Part shown: positions 24,346 through 31,900 of the stretch, piece by piece
How the letters are laid out: each line of letters starts with the position of its first letter
Position numbering within the stretch: the stretch's first letter is position 1
Source: Sva-07 sp964651825
Lineage (GTDB): Bacteria; Actinomycetota; Acidimicrobiia; Acidimicrobiales; Ilumatobacteraceae
Assembly: GCA_964651825.1 (NCBI GenBank)
Contig: CAZYWK010000001.1
Location: 90,669 to 154,668, forward strand
DNA length: 64,000 bases
Reading direction: 5' to 3'
Made by a program: the position numbers and the translations under genes
Notes under the pieces: model-generated
The model's database searches: none
Seen by the model: only the letters and a program-made list of their open reading frames with translations
What the model was told of the DNA's origin: nothing

Positions 24346-24407
24346 GCTCGGGTCAGAACGCGGCGCACGAGCGCCGGGGCGAACAGGACGCCAGCAAGGA
24401 TCCATCG

Positions 24408-25841
24408 ATGAAATTGCTCCACCCCGACGTCAGCTACGACCTGACCTACAACGACGTGTTCATGGTGCCCAGCCTGTCCGACGTCGCGTCGCGGATGAAC
24501 GTCGATCTCACCACTCCGGACGGGATCGGCACCACGATCCCGCTCGTCGTGTCGAACATGACCGCCGTCGCCGGGCGCCGCATGGCCGAAACGGTTGCCC
24601 GCCGCGGCGGGATCGCCATCCTCCCGCAGGACATCCCGGTCGACGTCGTCGGGCGGGTGATCGACTACGTGAAGAGCCGCCACACGGTGTTCGAGACGCC
24701 GATCACCCTGGCACCGGACGCCACCATCGGCGATGCGTTGTCGCTGATCCACAAGCGTGCCCACGGGGCAGTGGTGGTCGTCGACGACGGTCGACCGGTC
24801 GGGCTGTTCACAGAGTCCGACGCCGAGGGTGTCGATCGTTTCACCCAGCTCCGCAACGTGATGGCCACCAACCTGCGCCGCCTGTCACCCGACGTCGACC
24901 CGGCAGCCGCGTTCGGCGAGCTCGGCGAGAAGCGGTTGCGGGTCGCCCCGATCCTCGACGACGACGGCCGCCTCATCGGCGTGATCACCCGCAAGGGCGC
25001 CCTGCGTTCGACGATCTATCGGCCGGCGGTCGACGCCGACGGACGCCTGCTGATCGGCACCGCAGTCGGCATCAACGGCGACCCGGCGCTACGAGCGAAG
25101 CACCTCGTCGAGTTCGGCGCCGACGTGCTCGTGGTCGACACGGCCCACGGTCACCAGACCCGCACGCTCAGCGCCATCGAGTCGGTGCGTGCCTCGGTAC
25201 CAGCGGTGAAGATCGTCGCCGGCAACGTCGTCACCGCCGAAGGCACCCGGCAGCTGATCGACGCCGGCGCCGACATCGTCAAGGTGGGTGTCGGCCCGGG
25301 TGCGATGTGCACCACACGGATGATGACCGGCGTCGGCCGCCCCCAGTTCTCGGCCGTCGTCGAGTGCGCCGACGAGGCGGCCCGTTCGGGCAAGCACATC
25401 TGGGCCGATGGCGGCGTCCGCTTCCCCCGCGACGTCGCCTTGGCCCTCGCCGGCGGGGCCGCCAACGTGATGTTCGGTTCGTGGCTGGCAGGGACCTACG
25501 AATCGGCCGCCGACACGATGCGCGATCCCGACGGCCGCCTCTACAAGGAGAGCTTCGGCATGGCGTCGAACCGGGCGGTCAAGGGCCGTACCCGCACCGA
25601 CCACGAGTTCGAGCGGGCCCGCAAGGAGCTCTTCGAGGAGGGGATCAGCACCTCACGGATGTACCTCGACCCCGAACGCCCCAGTGTCGAGGACATCATC
25701 GACCAGATCGTTGCCGGCCTGCGGTCGTCGTGCACGTACGCCGGCGCGTCGACCATCCCCGAGTTCCACGACCGGGCCATCGTCGGTGTGCAGAGCACCG
25801 CCGGCTACGACGAGGGACGCCCGCTGGGCGTTTCCTGGTGA
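24408..25841 (+). CDS. guaB1: GuaB1-family IMP dehydrogenase-related protein (probable GMP reductase)
   Basis: A 477-residue IMPDH/GMPR-family (beta/alpha)8 barrel with a pair of CBS domains inserted at about residues 95-200. The N-terminus (LTYNDVFMVPS) and the segment NMTAVAGRRMAETVARRGG are typical of the actinobacterial GuaB1 clade. The catalytic Cys lies in KVGVGPGAMCTTRMMTG. Work on mycobacterial GuaB1 showed GMP reductase activity, returning GMP to IMP, with the CBS domains acting as a nucleotide sensor. By homology I infer the same role here. It heads an operon with cmk (4-nt GTGA overlap) and plsC. Confidence 0.88.
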   Translation: MKLLHPDVSYDLTYNDVFMVPSLSDVASRMNVDLTTPDGIGTTIPLVVSNMTAVAGRRMAETVARRGGIAILPQDIPVDVVGRVIDYVKSRHTVFETPITLAPDATIGDALSLIHKRAHGAVVVVDDGRPVGLFTESDAEGVDRFTQLRNVMATNLRRLSPDVDPAAAFGELGEKRLRVAPILDDDGRLIGVITRKGALRSTIYRPAVDADGRLLIGTAVGINGDPALRAKHLVEFGADVLVVDTAHGHQTRTLSAIESVRASVPAVKIVAGNVVTAEGTRQLIDAGADIVKVGVGPGAMCTTRMMTGVGRPQFSAVVECADEAARSGKHIWADGGVRFPRDVALALAGGAANVMFGSWLAGTYESAADTMRDPDGRLYKESFGMASNRAVKGRTRTDHEFERARKELFEEGISTSRMYLDPERPSVEDIIDQIVAGLRSSCTYAGASTIPEFHDRAIVGVQSTAGYDEGRPLGVSW

Positions 25842-26533
25842 GCGGCGCGGTGTCCGCGCCCGGCACCGACGGCTCGACCGTCGCGTCCGCCGACGACCGC
25901 CGGCGGCTCGTCATCGCCATCGACGGACCGGCCGGTGCCGGAAAGAGCACCGTCGGGCGCGCCCTGGCCGGTCGGCTCGGCCTCGAGTATCTCGACACGG
26001 GGGCGATGTACCGCGCCGTCACCTTCGCCGCGCTCCGCCGTGGACTCGACCCCGCCGACGACGACGACGTCGCCAAGGTCTCCGAGGGGCTCGAACTGGT
26101 CGTCGCCGATCGCTCGGTCACCGTCGACGGAATCGACGCCACCGTGGAGATCCGGGGCCGCGAGGTGACCGCCGCGGTGAGTGCGGTGGCCGCCAACAGC
26201 CGGGTCCGCGCCGAGCTCGTACGGCGCCAGCGTGACTGGGTGGCCGAGCGGGGTGGCGGTGTGGTCGAAGGCCGCGACATCGGTTCGGTCGTGTTCCCCG
26301 ACGCCGACCTCAAGCTCTACATCACCGCCTCGCCCCGGGTGCGCGCCGAGCGCCGTGTGGCCGAGATCGGCGGTGACGTCGACGACGTCGAGGCCTCGAT
26401 CATCGAACGCGACCGCAAGGACTCGACCCGGGCCGACAGCCCGCTGCACGCCACCTCGGACGCGGTGGTCGTCGACACGAGCGGATTGTCGATCGAGGAG
26501 GTCGTCGACCATCTGCTGGAGCTCGTGTCGTGA
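25838..26533 (+). CDS. cmk: Cytidylate kinase
   Basis: A 231-residue (d)CMP kinase. The P-loop is DGPAGAGKST, followed by YLDTGAMYRAVT and the nucleotide-binding EGRDIGSVVFPDADLK block. The LID region has the RKDSTRADSPL sequence typical of the family. It phosphorylates CMP and dCMP for CTP and DNA precursor supply. The ~20 residues before VIAIDGP are an extra, low-complexity N-terminus. Its GTG overlaps the guaB1 stop and its stop overlaps the plsC GTG, so all three are coupled. Confidence 0.93.
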   Translation: MSGAVSAPGTDGSTVASADDRRRLVIAIDGPAGAGKSTVGRALAGRLGLEYLDTGAMYRAVTFAALRRGLDPADDDDVAKVSEGLELVVADRSVTVDGIDATVEIRGREVTAAVSAVAANSRVRAELVRRQRDWVAERGGGVVEGRDIGSVVFPDADLKLYITASPRVRAERRVAEIGGDVDDVEASIIERDRKDSTRADSPLHATSDAVVVDTSGLSIEEVVDHLLELVS

Positions 26534-27207
26534 GTCCCGCCCCGTCCCGCTGGGCCGACAGCTCGCGCCGCAGCCTGCTCGTGTACACCGTGTTCCGTGC
26601 GGTGATCTGCGGGTTCACCCGGATCTTCACCCGGCTCCGCATCGAAGGCAGGGAGCACCTGCCCGCGAGCGGGCCGTACATCCTCGCGCCCGTGCACCGC
26701 AGCTACGTCGACACACCGATCGTCGCGTGCGTCACGCCCCGCCGCATCCGGTTCATGGGCAAGGCGGAAGTGTGGGACACCGGGTGGGCAGGTTGGCTCG
26801 CCTCGACGCTCGGTGCGTTCCCCGTTGCCAGGGGCACGGCGGATCGGGAGGCGCTGAAGCGGTGCATCACGGCGCTCGAAGGCGGCGAGCCGCTCGTGCT
26901 GTTCCCCGAGGGTGAGCGCAAGGACGGGCCTGTCGTCCAGCCGCTGTTCGACGGTGCCGCCTACGTGGCCGCCCGTGCCGGTGTGCCGATCGTGCCGATC
27001 GGGATCGGTGGTTCGGCCCGGGTCATGCCTCGCCACGCCAAGATGATCCACCCCGCCAAGGTGCGTGTCGTCATCGGTGCCCCCATCGTGGTCGAGCGCA
27101 ACGAGTCGGGCCGGGCCTCCCGCGCCGCCATCGCCGCGGTCACCGCCGAGCTCTCCACCGAGCTCCAACGCCTCTTCACCCAGGCCGAATCCCAAGCCAC
27201 CGCCTGA
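26530..27207 (+). CDS. plsC: 1-acyl-sn-glycerol-3-phosphate acyltransferase
   Basis: A 225-residue PlsC-family acyltransferase. Catalytic motif I is HRSYVD (H-x4-D), motif II lies around ARGTADREALKR, and motif III is LFPEGERK, a variant of FPEGTR. It acylates lysophosphatidate to phosphatidate in membrane phospholipid synthesis. A cmk-plsC neighbourhood is common in actinobacteria. The hydrophobic N-terminal helix (LLVYTVFRAVICGFTRIF) fits membrane association. It is the last gene of the operon; repeat-rich DNA follows. Confidence 0.9.
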   Translation: MSPAPSRWADSSRRSLLVYTVFRAVICGFTRIFTRLRIEGREHLPASGPYILAPVHRSYVDTPIVACVTPRRIRFMGKAEVWDTGWAGWLASTLGAFPVARGTADREALKRCITALEGGEPLVLFPEGERKDGPVVQPLFDGAAYVAARAGVPIVPIGIGGSARVMPRHAKMIHPAKVRVVIGAPIVVERNESGRASRAAIAAVTAELSTELQRLFTQAESQATA

Positions 27208-27248
27208 GCCGCCCGCCCGCGTCCCTCCGTCCAGCCTGCCGCCCGAGC

Positions 27249-27364
27249 GGTTTGTGGCAGCCGATCGGCCGACCCGTGCGCAAGTTGGCTGCCGCAAATT
27301 CCGGTCCCTCGGTTTGTGGCAGCCGATCGGCCGACCCGTGGGCGATTCGGCTGCCACAAACCGG
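27249..27364. repeat. Two copies of a ~54-bp palindromic element
   Basis: Copy 1 (27249-27304) and copy 2 (27311-27364) share GGTTTGTGGCAGCCGATCGG and the following CCGACCCGTG. In copy 2 a perfect 16-bp arm (27311-27326) pairs with 27347-27362 around a 20-nt loop. In copy 1 the right arm has changed bases. They lie between the ends of the convergent plsC and M18 peptidase genes. They look like REP-type elements and could act as a bidirectional terminator or transcript-end stabiliser. Confidence 0.85.
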
Positions 27365-27394
27365 AATGCCGTGGGGTGCGTCGGGTCGGGCCCG

Positions 27395-27485
27395 GTGGGC
27401 GATCTGGGTGGGCGATCTGGGTGGGCGATCTGGGTGGGCGATCTGGTTGGACGATCCGACGGGCGATCCGGTGGGGGATCTGGTT
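27395..27485. repeat. 13-bp tandem array GTGGGCGATCTGG
   Basis: Four perfect units (27395-27446) are followed by about three degenerate ones up to ~27485. The array sits between the palindromic elements and the end of the M18 peptidase gene. It makes neither strand a convincing gene, and the period of 13 would break any reading frame. Confidence 0.85.
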
Positions 27486-27515
27486 GGACGGCGCTGGACG
27501 GGCGGCGCGTCGGCG

Positions 27516-28781
27516 TTACGAGAGGAAGTGGGTGAGGGCGTCGGCGAGGTGGACGGGGTCGTCGGCGCCGCAGAGCTCGCGGGCCGAGTGCATCGACAGC
27601 TGGGGAACACCGACGTCGACCGTCGCGATGCCGAGGCGGGTCGACGTGATCGGTCCGATCGTCGAGCCGCACGGCATGTTGTTGCGCGAGACGAACACCT
27701 GCCATGGCACACCGGCACGCTCACACGACAGCTGGAACAAGGACGCGGTCGACGACGACGTGGCGTAGCGCTGGTTCGAGTTGAGCTTGATCGCCGGCCC
27801 GGCGTTCACGAGCGGTCGATGGCCTGGCTCGTGACGTTCCGGGTAGTTCGGATGCACGGCGTGGGCGTTGTCGGCCGACACGCACGCCGACTGTGACAGG
27901 GCCCGGGCCCGATCCGCTGCACCGCCGCCGTGCGCGGCGACGATGCGCTCGATGACCTGCTCGAGGAACGGCCCGGCCGCGCCGGTGCGGCTCGAAGAAC
28001 CGACCTCCTCGTGGTCGTTCAGCACGATCACCGCGACGTGGTCGTCCGGCGTCGAGGCCGCCAGCGCACTCACCGCCGCCCAGCACGACACCTGGTTGTC
28101 GAGACGTCCGGAGGCGAGCAGCGACTGGTCGGCGCCGAGCAGCGAGGCGCCCTGCACGTCGTACAGCGACAGTTCCCACCACGACGCCGGCCCGTCGAGC
28201 CCGGCCCGCTCGCCGATCCAGGTCGCGAACTCGCCGATCTCCGGTGTACCGACGCCCCACACCGGGCTGAGGTGCTGCTGCGTGTCGAGCGCCAACCCGG
28301 CGTTCGCCTCGCGGTCGAGGTGCACGGCCAGTTGCGGCACGCGGGCCACCGGCTCGGCGACGTGCACGAGCGACGACGTCCCGTCGGCGGCGATCACCCG
28401 GCCGGCGACGCCGAGGTCGCGGTCGAGCCACGAGTTGTTGAGGATGCCGCCGTACACCTCGACCGCGAGCTGCTTCCAGCCCAACAACCCGGTGTCGGGC
28501 CGGGGCTTCACGCGCAGGCAGGGCGAGTCGGTGTGCGCGCCGACGACCCGGAACGGCGTGGCGGCGTCGGGCTCCGGCGGCAGCCGCCAGGCGATGATCG
28601 CGCCGTCGCGGACCACGTAGCCGGCAGCAGGGACCTCGTCCCAGTCGTCGGCCTCCTCGAGCATGACGAAGCCGGGGAGCCGCTCGATCGTCGACTCGAC
28701 GGCGTGCCACGGCGACGGTGACGCGTCGAGGAAGCCGATCAGGTCGTCCAACGCGACGAACGCGAGCGGCGAACCGCTCAC
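27516..28781 (-). CDS. M18 family aminopeptidase
   Basis: A 421-residue metallo-aminopeptidase of family M18 (ApeB/aspartyl aminopeptidase group). The metal-site blocks are visible: VGAHTDSP (His, Asp), GRLDNQVSCWA (bridging Asp), NDHEEVGSSS (catalytic Glu and metal Glu), SADNAHAVHPNY (Asp) and the C-terminal LSMHSARE (His). It removes N-terminal, often acidic, residues from peptides in the cytoplasm as a large oligomer. It overlaps the upstream phosphatase gene by 4 nt, so the two are coupled. The repeats at 27249-27485 lie beyond its stop. Confidence 0.9.
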   Translation of the reverse strand: MSGSPLAFVALDDLIGFLDASPSPWHAVESTIERLPGFVMLEEADDWDEVPAAGYVVRDGAIIAWRLPPEPDAATPFRVVGAHTDSPCLRVKPRPDTGLLGWKQLAVEVYGGILNNSWLDRDLGVAGRVIAADGTSSLVHVAEPVARVPQLAVHLDREANAGLALDTQQHLSPVWGVGTPEIGEFATWIGERAGLDGPASWWELSLYDVQGASLLGADQSLLASGRLDNQVSCWAAVSALAASTPDDHVAVIVLNDHEEVGSSSRTGAAGPFLEQVIERIVAAHGGGAADRARALSQSACVSADNAHAVHPNYPERHEPGHRPLVNAGPAIKLNSNQRYATSSSTASLFQLSCERAGVPWQVFVSRNNMPCGSTIGPITSTRLGIATVDVGVPQLSMHSARELCGADDPVHLADALTHFLS

Positions 28782-29407
28782 TGCCGCGCCCCCTGGAACA
28801 GCCCCATCGGCAGGCCGGTGCCGCGCAGATGGCTCGTCTCGTTGACGGTCACGACCGAGCGTTCACCGCTCGACGCCGCGGCGATCCGGTTGATCGAGGT
28901 GTAGTTCGGATAGAAGAAGCCGCGAGTCTCGCCGCTCAACCCGAGGATGTGGGCGAGGTACACGTTGATCACCCCGCCGTGGCAGGTGGCGGCGACCCGC
29001 TGGCCCGGATGCCGAGCGATGATCGACTCGATCGCCCCGATGGTGCGGGAACGGAACTCCGTCTCGTCGACGTCGGAGTCCCACAGGCCGTTCAGCAATG
29101 CCTGCCAGCGTTCGTCATTGGCCGCCTTCATCTCCTCGACCGGAATGTACTCGGGGCTGTTCTGGTCGAACTCGGCGATGCCGGCCTCGATGCGGACGTC
29201 GAGCTGTTGGTCAGCGGCGAGGGGCTGGGCGGTCTCCCGGGCCCGGGCCATCGGGCTCGAGTAGAGGGCATCGATGCGCTCCGATGAGAGATACTGAGCC
29301 AGATGCACGGCCTGCTGTCGCCCCGATTCGGAGAGCTCGGGATCGGCGGCCCCCTCGACCACCTCGCGTCGTACCGGCAGGCCGTGTCGGATCAGCAACA
29401 GTTCCAC
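28778..29407 (-). CDS. Histidine phosphatase family protein
   Basis: A 209-residue branch-1 histidine phosphatase. The RHG motif is at residues 7-9 (LLIRHGLP), an Arg lies in SSPMARARETAQP, and the second catalytic His is in AATCHGGVIN. The substrate is unknown. The GTG start lies 20 nt from the divergent pyruvate kinase gene. Translational coupling with the M18 peptidase suggests shared expression rather than a shared pathway. A sister gene lies at 6181-6858. Confidence 0.85.
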   Translation of the reverse strand: MELLLIRHGLPVRREVVEGAADPELSESGRQQAVHLAQYLSSERIDALYSSPMARARETAQPLAADQQLDVRIEAGIAEFDQNSPEYIPVEEMKAANDERWQALLNGLWDSDVDETEFRSRTIGAIESIIARHPGQRVAATCHGGVINVYLAHILGLSGETRGFFYPNYTSINRIAAASSGERSVVTVNETSHLRGTGLPMGLFQGARQ

Positions 29408-29414
29408 TGGGAGA

Positions 29415-29420
29415 TAGACA
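29415..29420 (+). promoter_or_regulatory. -10-like box of pyk (leaderless)
   Basis: TAGACA ends 7 nt before the pyk ATG, in the usual leaderless spacing, although the sixth base is A. Confidence 0.4.
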
Positions 29421-29427
29421 AGCAGAT

Positions 29428-30933
29428 ATGACCAGGCGGACGAAGATCGTGGCCACGCTCGGCCCGGCCAGTGACCATCCCGGCGTGCTGCGGGGCCTGA
29501 TCGATGCGGGCGTCGATGTGGTCCGGCTGAACCTGAGCCACGGTGAGCTCGACGAGCACGTCGCCCGGCTCGCCCAGGTGCGAGCGGTAGCTGCGGAGGC
29601 CGGACGCGCCATCGCCGTGCTGGCCGACCTGCCCGGCCCGAAGATCCGCACCGGCCACTTCCCCGAGGGCGGGGTCGACCTGGTCGGCGGCAGCCTGCTC
29701 GCCTTGCGGCCCGGGGAGGGGCGCAGCGACGCCGGCTTGATCACCGTGCCGTACGAGACGCTGCTCGAGGATCTCGACGTGGGCAGCCGGGTGCAGCTCG
29801 GTGACGGCGCCATCTCGATGACCGTCGTCGCCATCGGCCCCCACGAGGCCCAGGCCCGCGTCGATACCGGTGGTCACGCCAACGGACAGCCCGGAGTGCA
29901 CCTGTCGTCGGAGACACTTCGCCTGACGACGCCGACCGCGGACGACCTGGTCCTGGCCGACGCGATGGCACAGGCCGGGGTCGAGTACATCGCGGTGTCG
30001 TTCGTCCGCGCCGCCCGTGACGTCGAGCAGGTCCGTGACGTGGTCGCCGGTCGGGCGCAGCTGGTCGCCAAGATCGAGACCCACACGGCGATCGACAACC
30101 TCGACGAGGTCGTCGCCGCGTCCGACGCGGTGATGGTCGCCCGTGGTGACCTCGGCATCGATTGCCCGATCGAAGACGTCCCGCACCTGCAGAAGCGGAT
30201 CGTCCGGCACTGCGTCGAGGTGGGGGTGCCGGTGATCACAGCGACGCAGATGCTCGAATCGATGATCAGCGCGCCCTCACCGACACGGGCCGAGGTCAGC
30301 GACGTCGCCAACGCCGTGTTCGACGGCACCGACGCCGTCATGCTCTCGGGTGAGACCGCGATCGGCCGTGATCCGGTCGGCGTCGTCACGACCATGGGCC
30401 GCATCGCCGAGCGGGCGGAGAGCGAAGCCAGCTACCGGCAGTGGGCGTCGCTCCTCGGCCGGCAGCAACGCCGCGACGATGGTGCGTCGACGTCGAGGAT
30501 CGACCGGATCACCGGCGCGCTCACCCACGCCGCGTGGCAGGCATCGTCGGATGCCAACGCCACGGCCATCTTGTGCTGCACCCGTTCGGGGCGCACCGCA
30601 CGCGCGATGGCGCGCTTTCGGCCCGAGGCGCGCATGATCGGTCTCGCCCCCGATCCGGCGATGGTGCGTTCGATGGCGCTCGTCTGGGGCGTCGACCCGG
30701 TCGAGGTGGGCACGTACGCGTCGACCGACGAGATGGTCTGGTTCGCCGTGGAGACGGCGCTCAGAGAGGGCCTGGTGGCACACGGCGACACCGTTCTCGT
30801 GCTCGCCGGCGCGCCGCAATCGGCCCGTCGCCCCGTCGCGTCGAGGGCCCACGGTGACGAGCGGATCGACGACGCGGTCGACCCGTCGGCCGGAGCGGCG
30901 ACCGACGTCTTGCGGATCGTGCACGTCGACTGA
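29428..30933 (+). CDS. pyk: Pyruvate kinase
   Basis: A 501-residue pyruvate kinase. The barrel (A domain) has TKIVATLGPAS, VRLNLSHGE, DLPGPKIRTG, the catalytic Lys in VAKIET, and ARGDLGID binding Mg and ADP. The signature ITATQMLESMISAPSPTRAE is complete, followed by DVANAVFDGTDAVMLSGETA. The C domain has the CCTRSGRTARAMARF region for allosteric ligand binding. It makes pyruvate and ATP from phosphoenolpyruvate at the end of glycolysis. Residues 465-501 form a weakly conserved tail. The stop TGA lies inside the first unit of a 14-bp tandem repeat that extends to the next gene. Confidence 0.95.
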   Translation: MTRRTKIVATLGPASDHPGVLRGLIDAGVDVVRLNLSHGELDEHVARLAQVRAVAAEAGRAIAVLADLPGPKIRTGHFPEGGVDLVGGSLLALRPGEGRSDAGLITVPYETLLEDLDVGSRVQLGDGAISMTVVAIGPHEAQARVDTGGHANGQPGVHLSSETLRLTTPTADDLVLADAMAQAGVEYIAVSFVRAARDVEQVRDVVAGRAQLVAKIETHTAIDNLDEVVAASDAVMVARGDLGIDCPIEDVPHLQKRIVRHCVEVGVPVITATQMLESMISAPSPTRAEVSDVANAVFDGTDAVMLSGETAIGRDPVGVVTTMGRIAERAESEASYRQWASLLGRQQRRDDGASTSRIDRITGALTHAAWQASSDANATAILCCTRSGRTARAMARFRPEARMIGLAPDPAMVRSMALVWGVDPVEVGTYASTDEMVWFAVETALREGLVAHGDTVLVLAGAPQSARRPVASRAHGDERIDDAVDPSAGAATDVLRIVHVD

Positions 30934-31108
30934 TGGTGTGGGCGTGATGGTGTGGGCGTGATGGTGTGGNNNNNNNNNNNNNNNNNNNNNNNNNNNNNNN
31001 NNNNNNNNNNNNNNNNNNNNNNNNNNNNNNNNNNNNNNNNNNNNNNNNNNNNNNNNNNNNNNNNNNNNNTGATGGTGTGGGCGTGATGGTGTGGGCGTGA
31101 TGGTGTGG
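30931..31108. repeat. 14-bp tandem repeat TGATGGTGTGGGCG interrupted by an assembly gap
   Basis: The unit TGATGGTGTGGGCG starts exactly at the pyk stop codon and runs about 2.7 copies to the gap, and about the same again after it, ending in the start region of the next gene. The real number of units is unknown because the 100 N are a placeholder. The repeat supplies the pyk stop codon on one side and GTG/ATG start codons of the hydrolase on the other. Confidence 0.9.
30970..31069. other. Assembly gap (100 N)
   Basis: A run of exactly 100 N inside the 14-bp tandem array. Such fixed-length runs mark scaffold joins of unknown size, and the repeat on both sides explains why assembly broke here. 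Confidence 0.99.
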
Positions 31109-31900
31109 TTCGAGGCCAGTGGGCCGGTCGATGCCGACGCGATCGTCCTCGTGCACGGTTCGCTCGACCGTTCGGCGGGTCTGCTCCGCTTGAGCCGGCG
31201 CCTGTCGGATCGCTTTCGGGTGATCCGCTACGACCGCCGGGGATACGGCCGATCGGCGGCGCTCCCCGGGCCCTTCACCGTTGCCGCACACGTGGAGGAC
31301 CTCGACCAGCTCCTGGAGACGGCGACAGAAGGGCGCGGTGCGCGCCTCGCGTTCGGTCACAGCTTCGGTGGCAACATCGTGCTCGCGCTCGCGCAGCGGC
31401 GCCCTGAGCTGATCGAGCGGGCGGCGATCTACGAGACGCCGTTGTCGTGGATGCCGTGGTGGCCGGACAACACCGCCGGCGGCGCCGCGCTCGGAAGTGC
31501 CGACGGTGCGGACGCGGCCGAAGCGTTCATGCGACGACTCGTCGGCGACGCGAAGTGGGAACGGCTGCCACGTGCGACGCGGGCGGCGCGCCGCGCCGAG
31601 GGTGTGGCGATGGTCGAGGAGCTGGCCGATCTGCGCCGCGAGGCGCCGTGGCGCGGCGATCACCTCGCGCTGCCCGTCCTCGTCATGAGCGGCGAGCGCG
31701 CCCACCCACAGCACGAAGAGGGAGCCGCGGCGATGCCTGGCCTCGTCCCGGGATGCCGGCTGGTGACGATCGCCGGAGCGGGCCACGTCGGGCCGAACAC
31801 CCACGCTGATGCCGTCGCCGCGGCGTTGGTGGACTTCCTCGGTGCGAGCGATCGGGGCGGCGCCGACCCGCTCAGCGCATCGCAGGGACACGCCGGCTGA
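31100..31900 (+). CDS. Alpha/beta hydrolase
   Basis: A 266-residue alpha/beta hydrolase with nucleophile Ser in AFGHSFGGN, an acid near LVMSGERAHP and the C-terminal His in IAGAGHVGPNTHAD. It resembles the general esterase/haloperoxidase-like group; the substrate is unknown. The start is uncertain. GTG at 31091 or 31097 and ATG at 31100 are all in frame and all lie in the 14-bp repeat, so a change in repeat number upstream would not disturb the frame but could change ribosome-binding sequences. Its 3' end overlaps the convergent MFS gene by 29 nt. Confidence 0.8.
   Translation: MVWFEASGPVDADAIVLVHGSLDRSAGLLRLSRRLSDRFRVIRYDRRGYGRSAALPGPFTVAAHVEDLDQLLETATEGRGARLAFGHSFGGNIVLALAQRRPELIERAAIYETPLSWMPWWPDNTAGGAALGSADGADAAEAFMRRLVGDAKWERLPRATRAARRAEGVAMVEELADLRREAPWRGDHLALPVLVMSGERAHPQHEEGAAAMPGLVPGCRLVTIAGAGHVGPNTHADAVAAALVDFLGASDRGGADPLSASQGHAG

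Noticed and set aside
23018..25837. Long plus-strand frame ahead of cmk
   Set aside because: It runs antisense to the Sua5 and hydrolase genes and out of frame through guaB1; only the part from 25838 encodes cytidylate kinase.
27249..27485. CRISPR array or small gene in the plsC-M18 gap
   Set aside because: The repeats are palindromic or 13-bp tandem units without unique spacers, and no frame shows protein-like composition.
31091..31099. Start of the hydrolase at the upstream GTG codons
   Set aside because: They are in frame but lie in the tandem repeat and add only VGV. ATG at 31100 is equally likely and was used, with the ambiguity noted.
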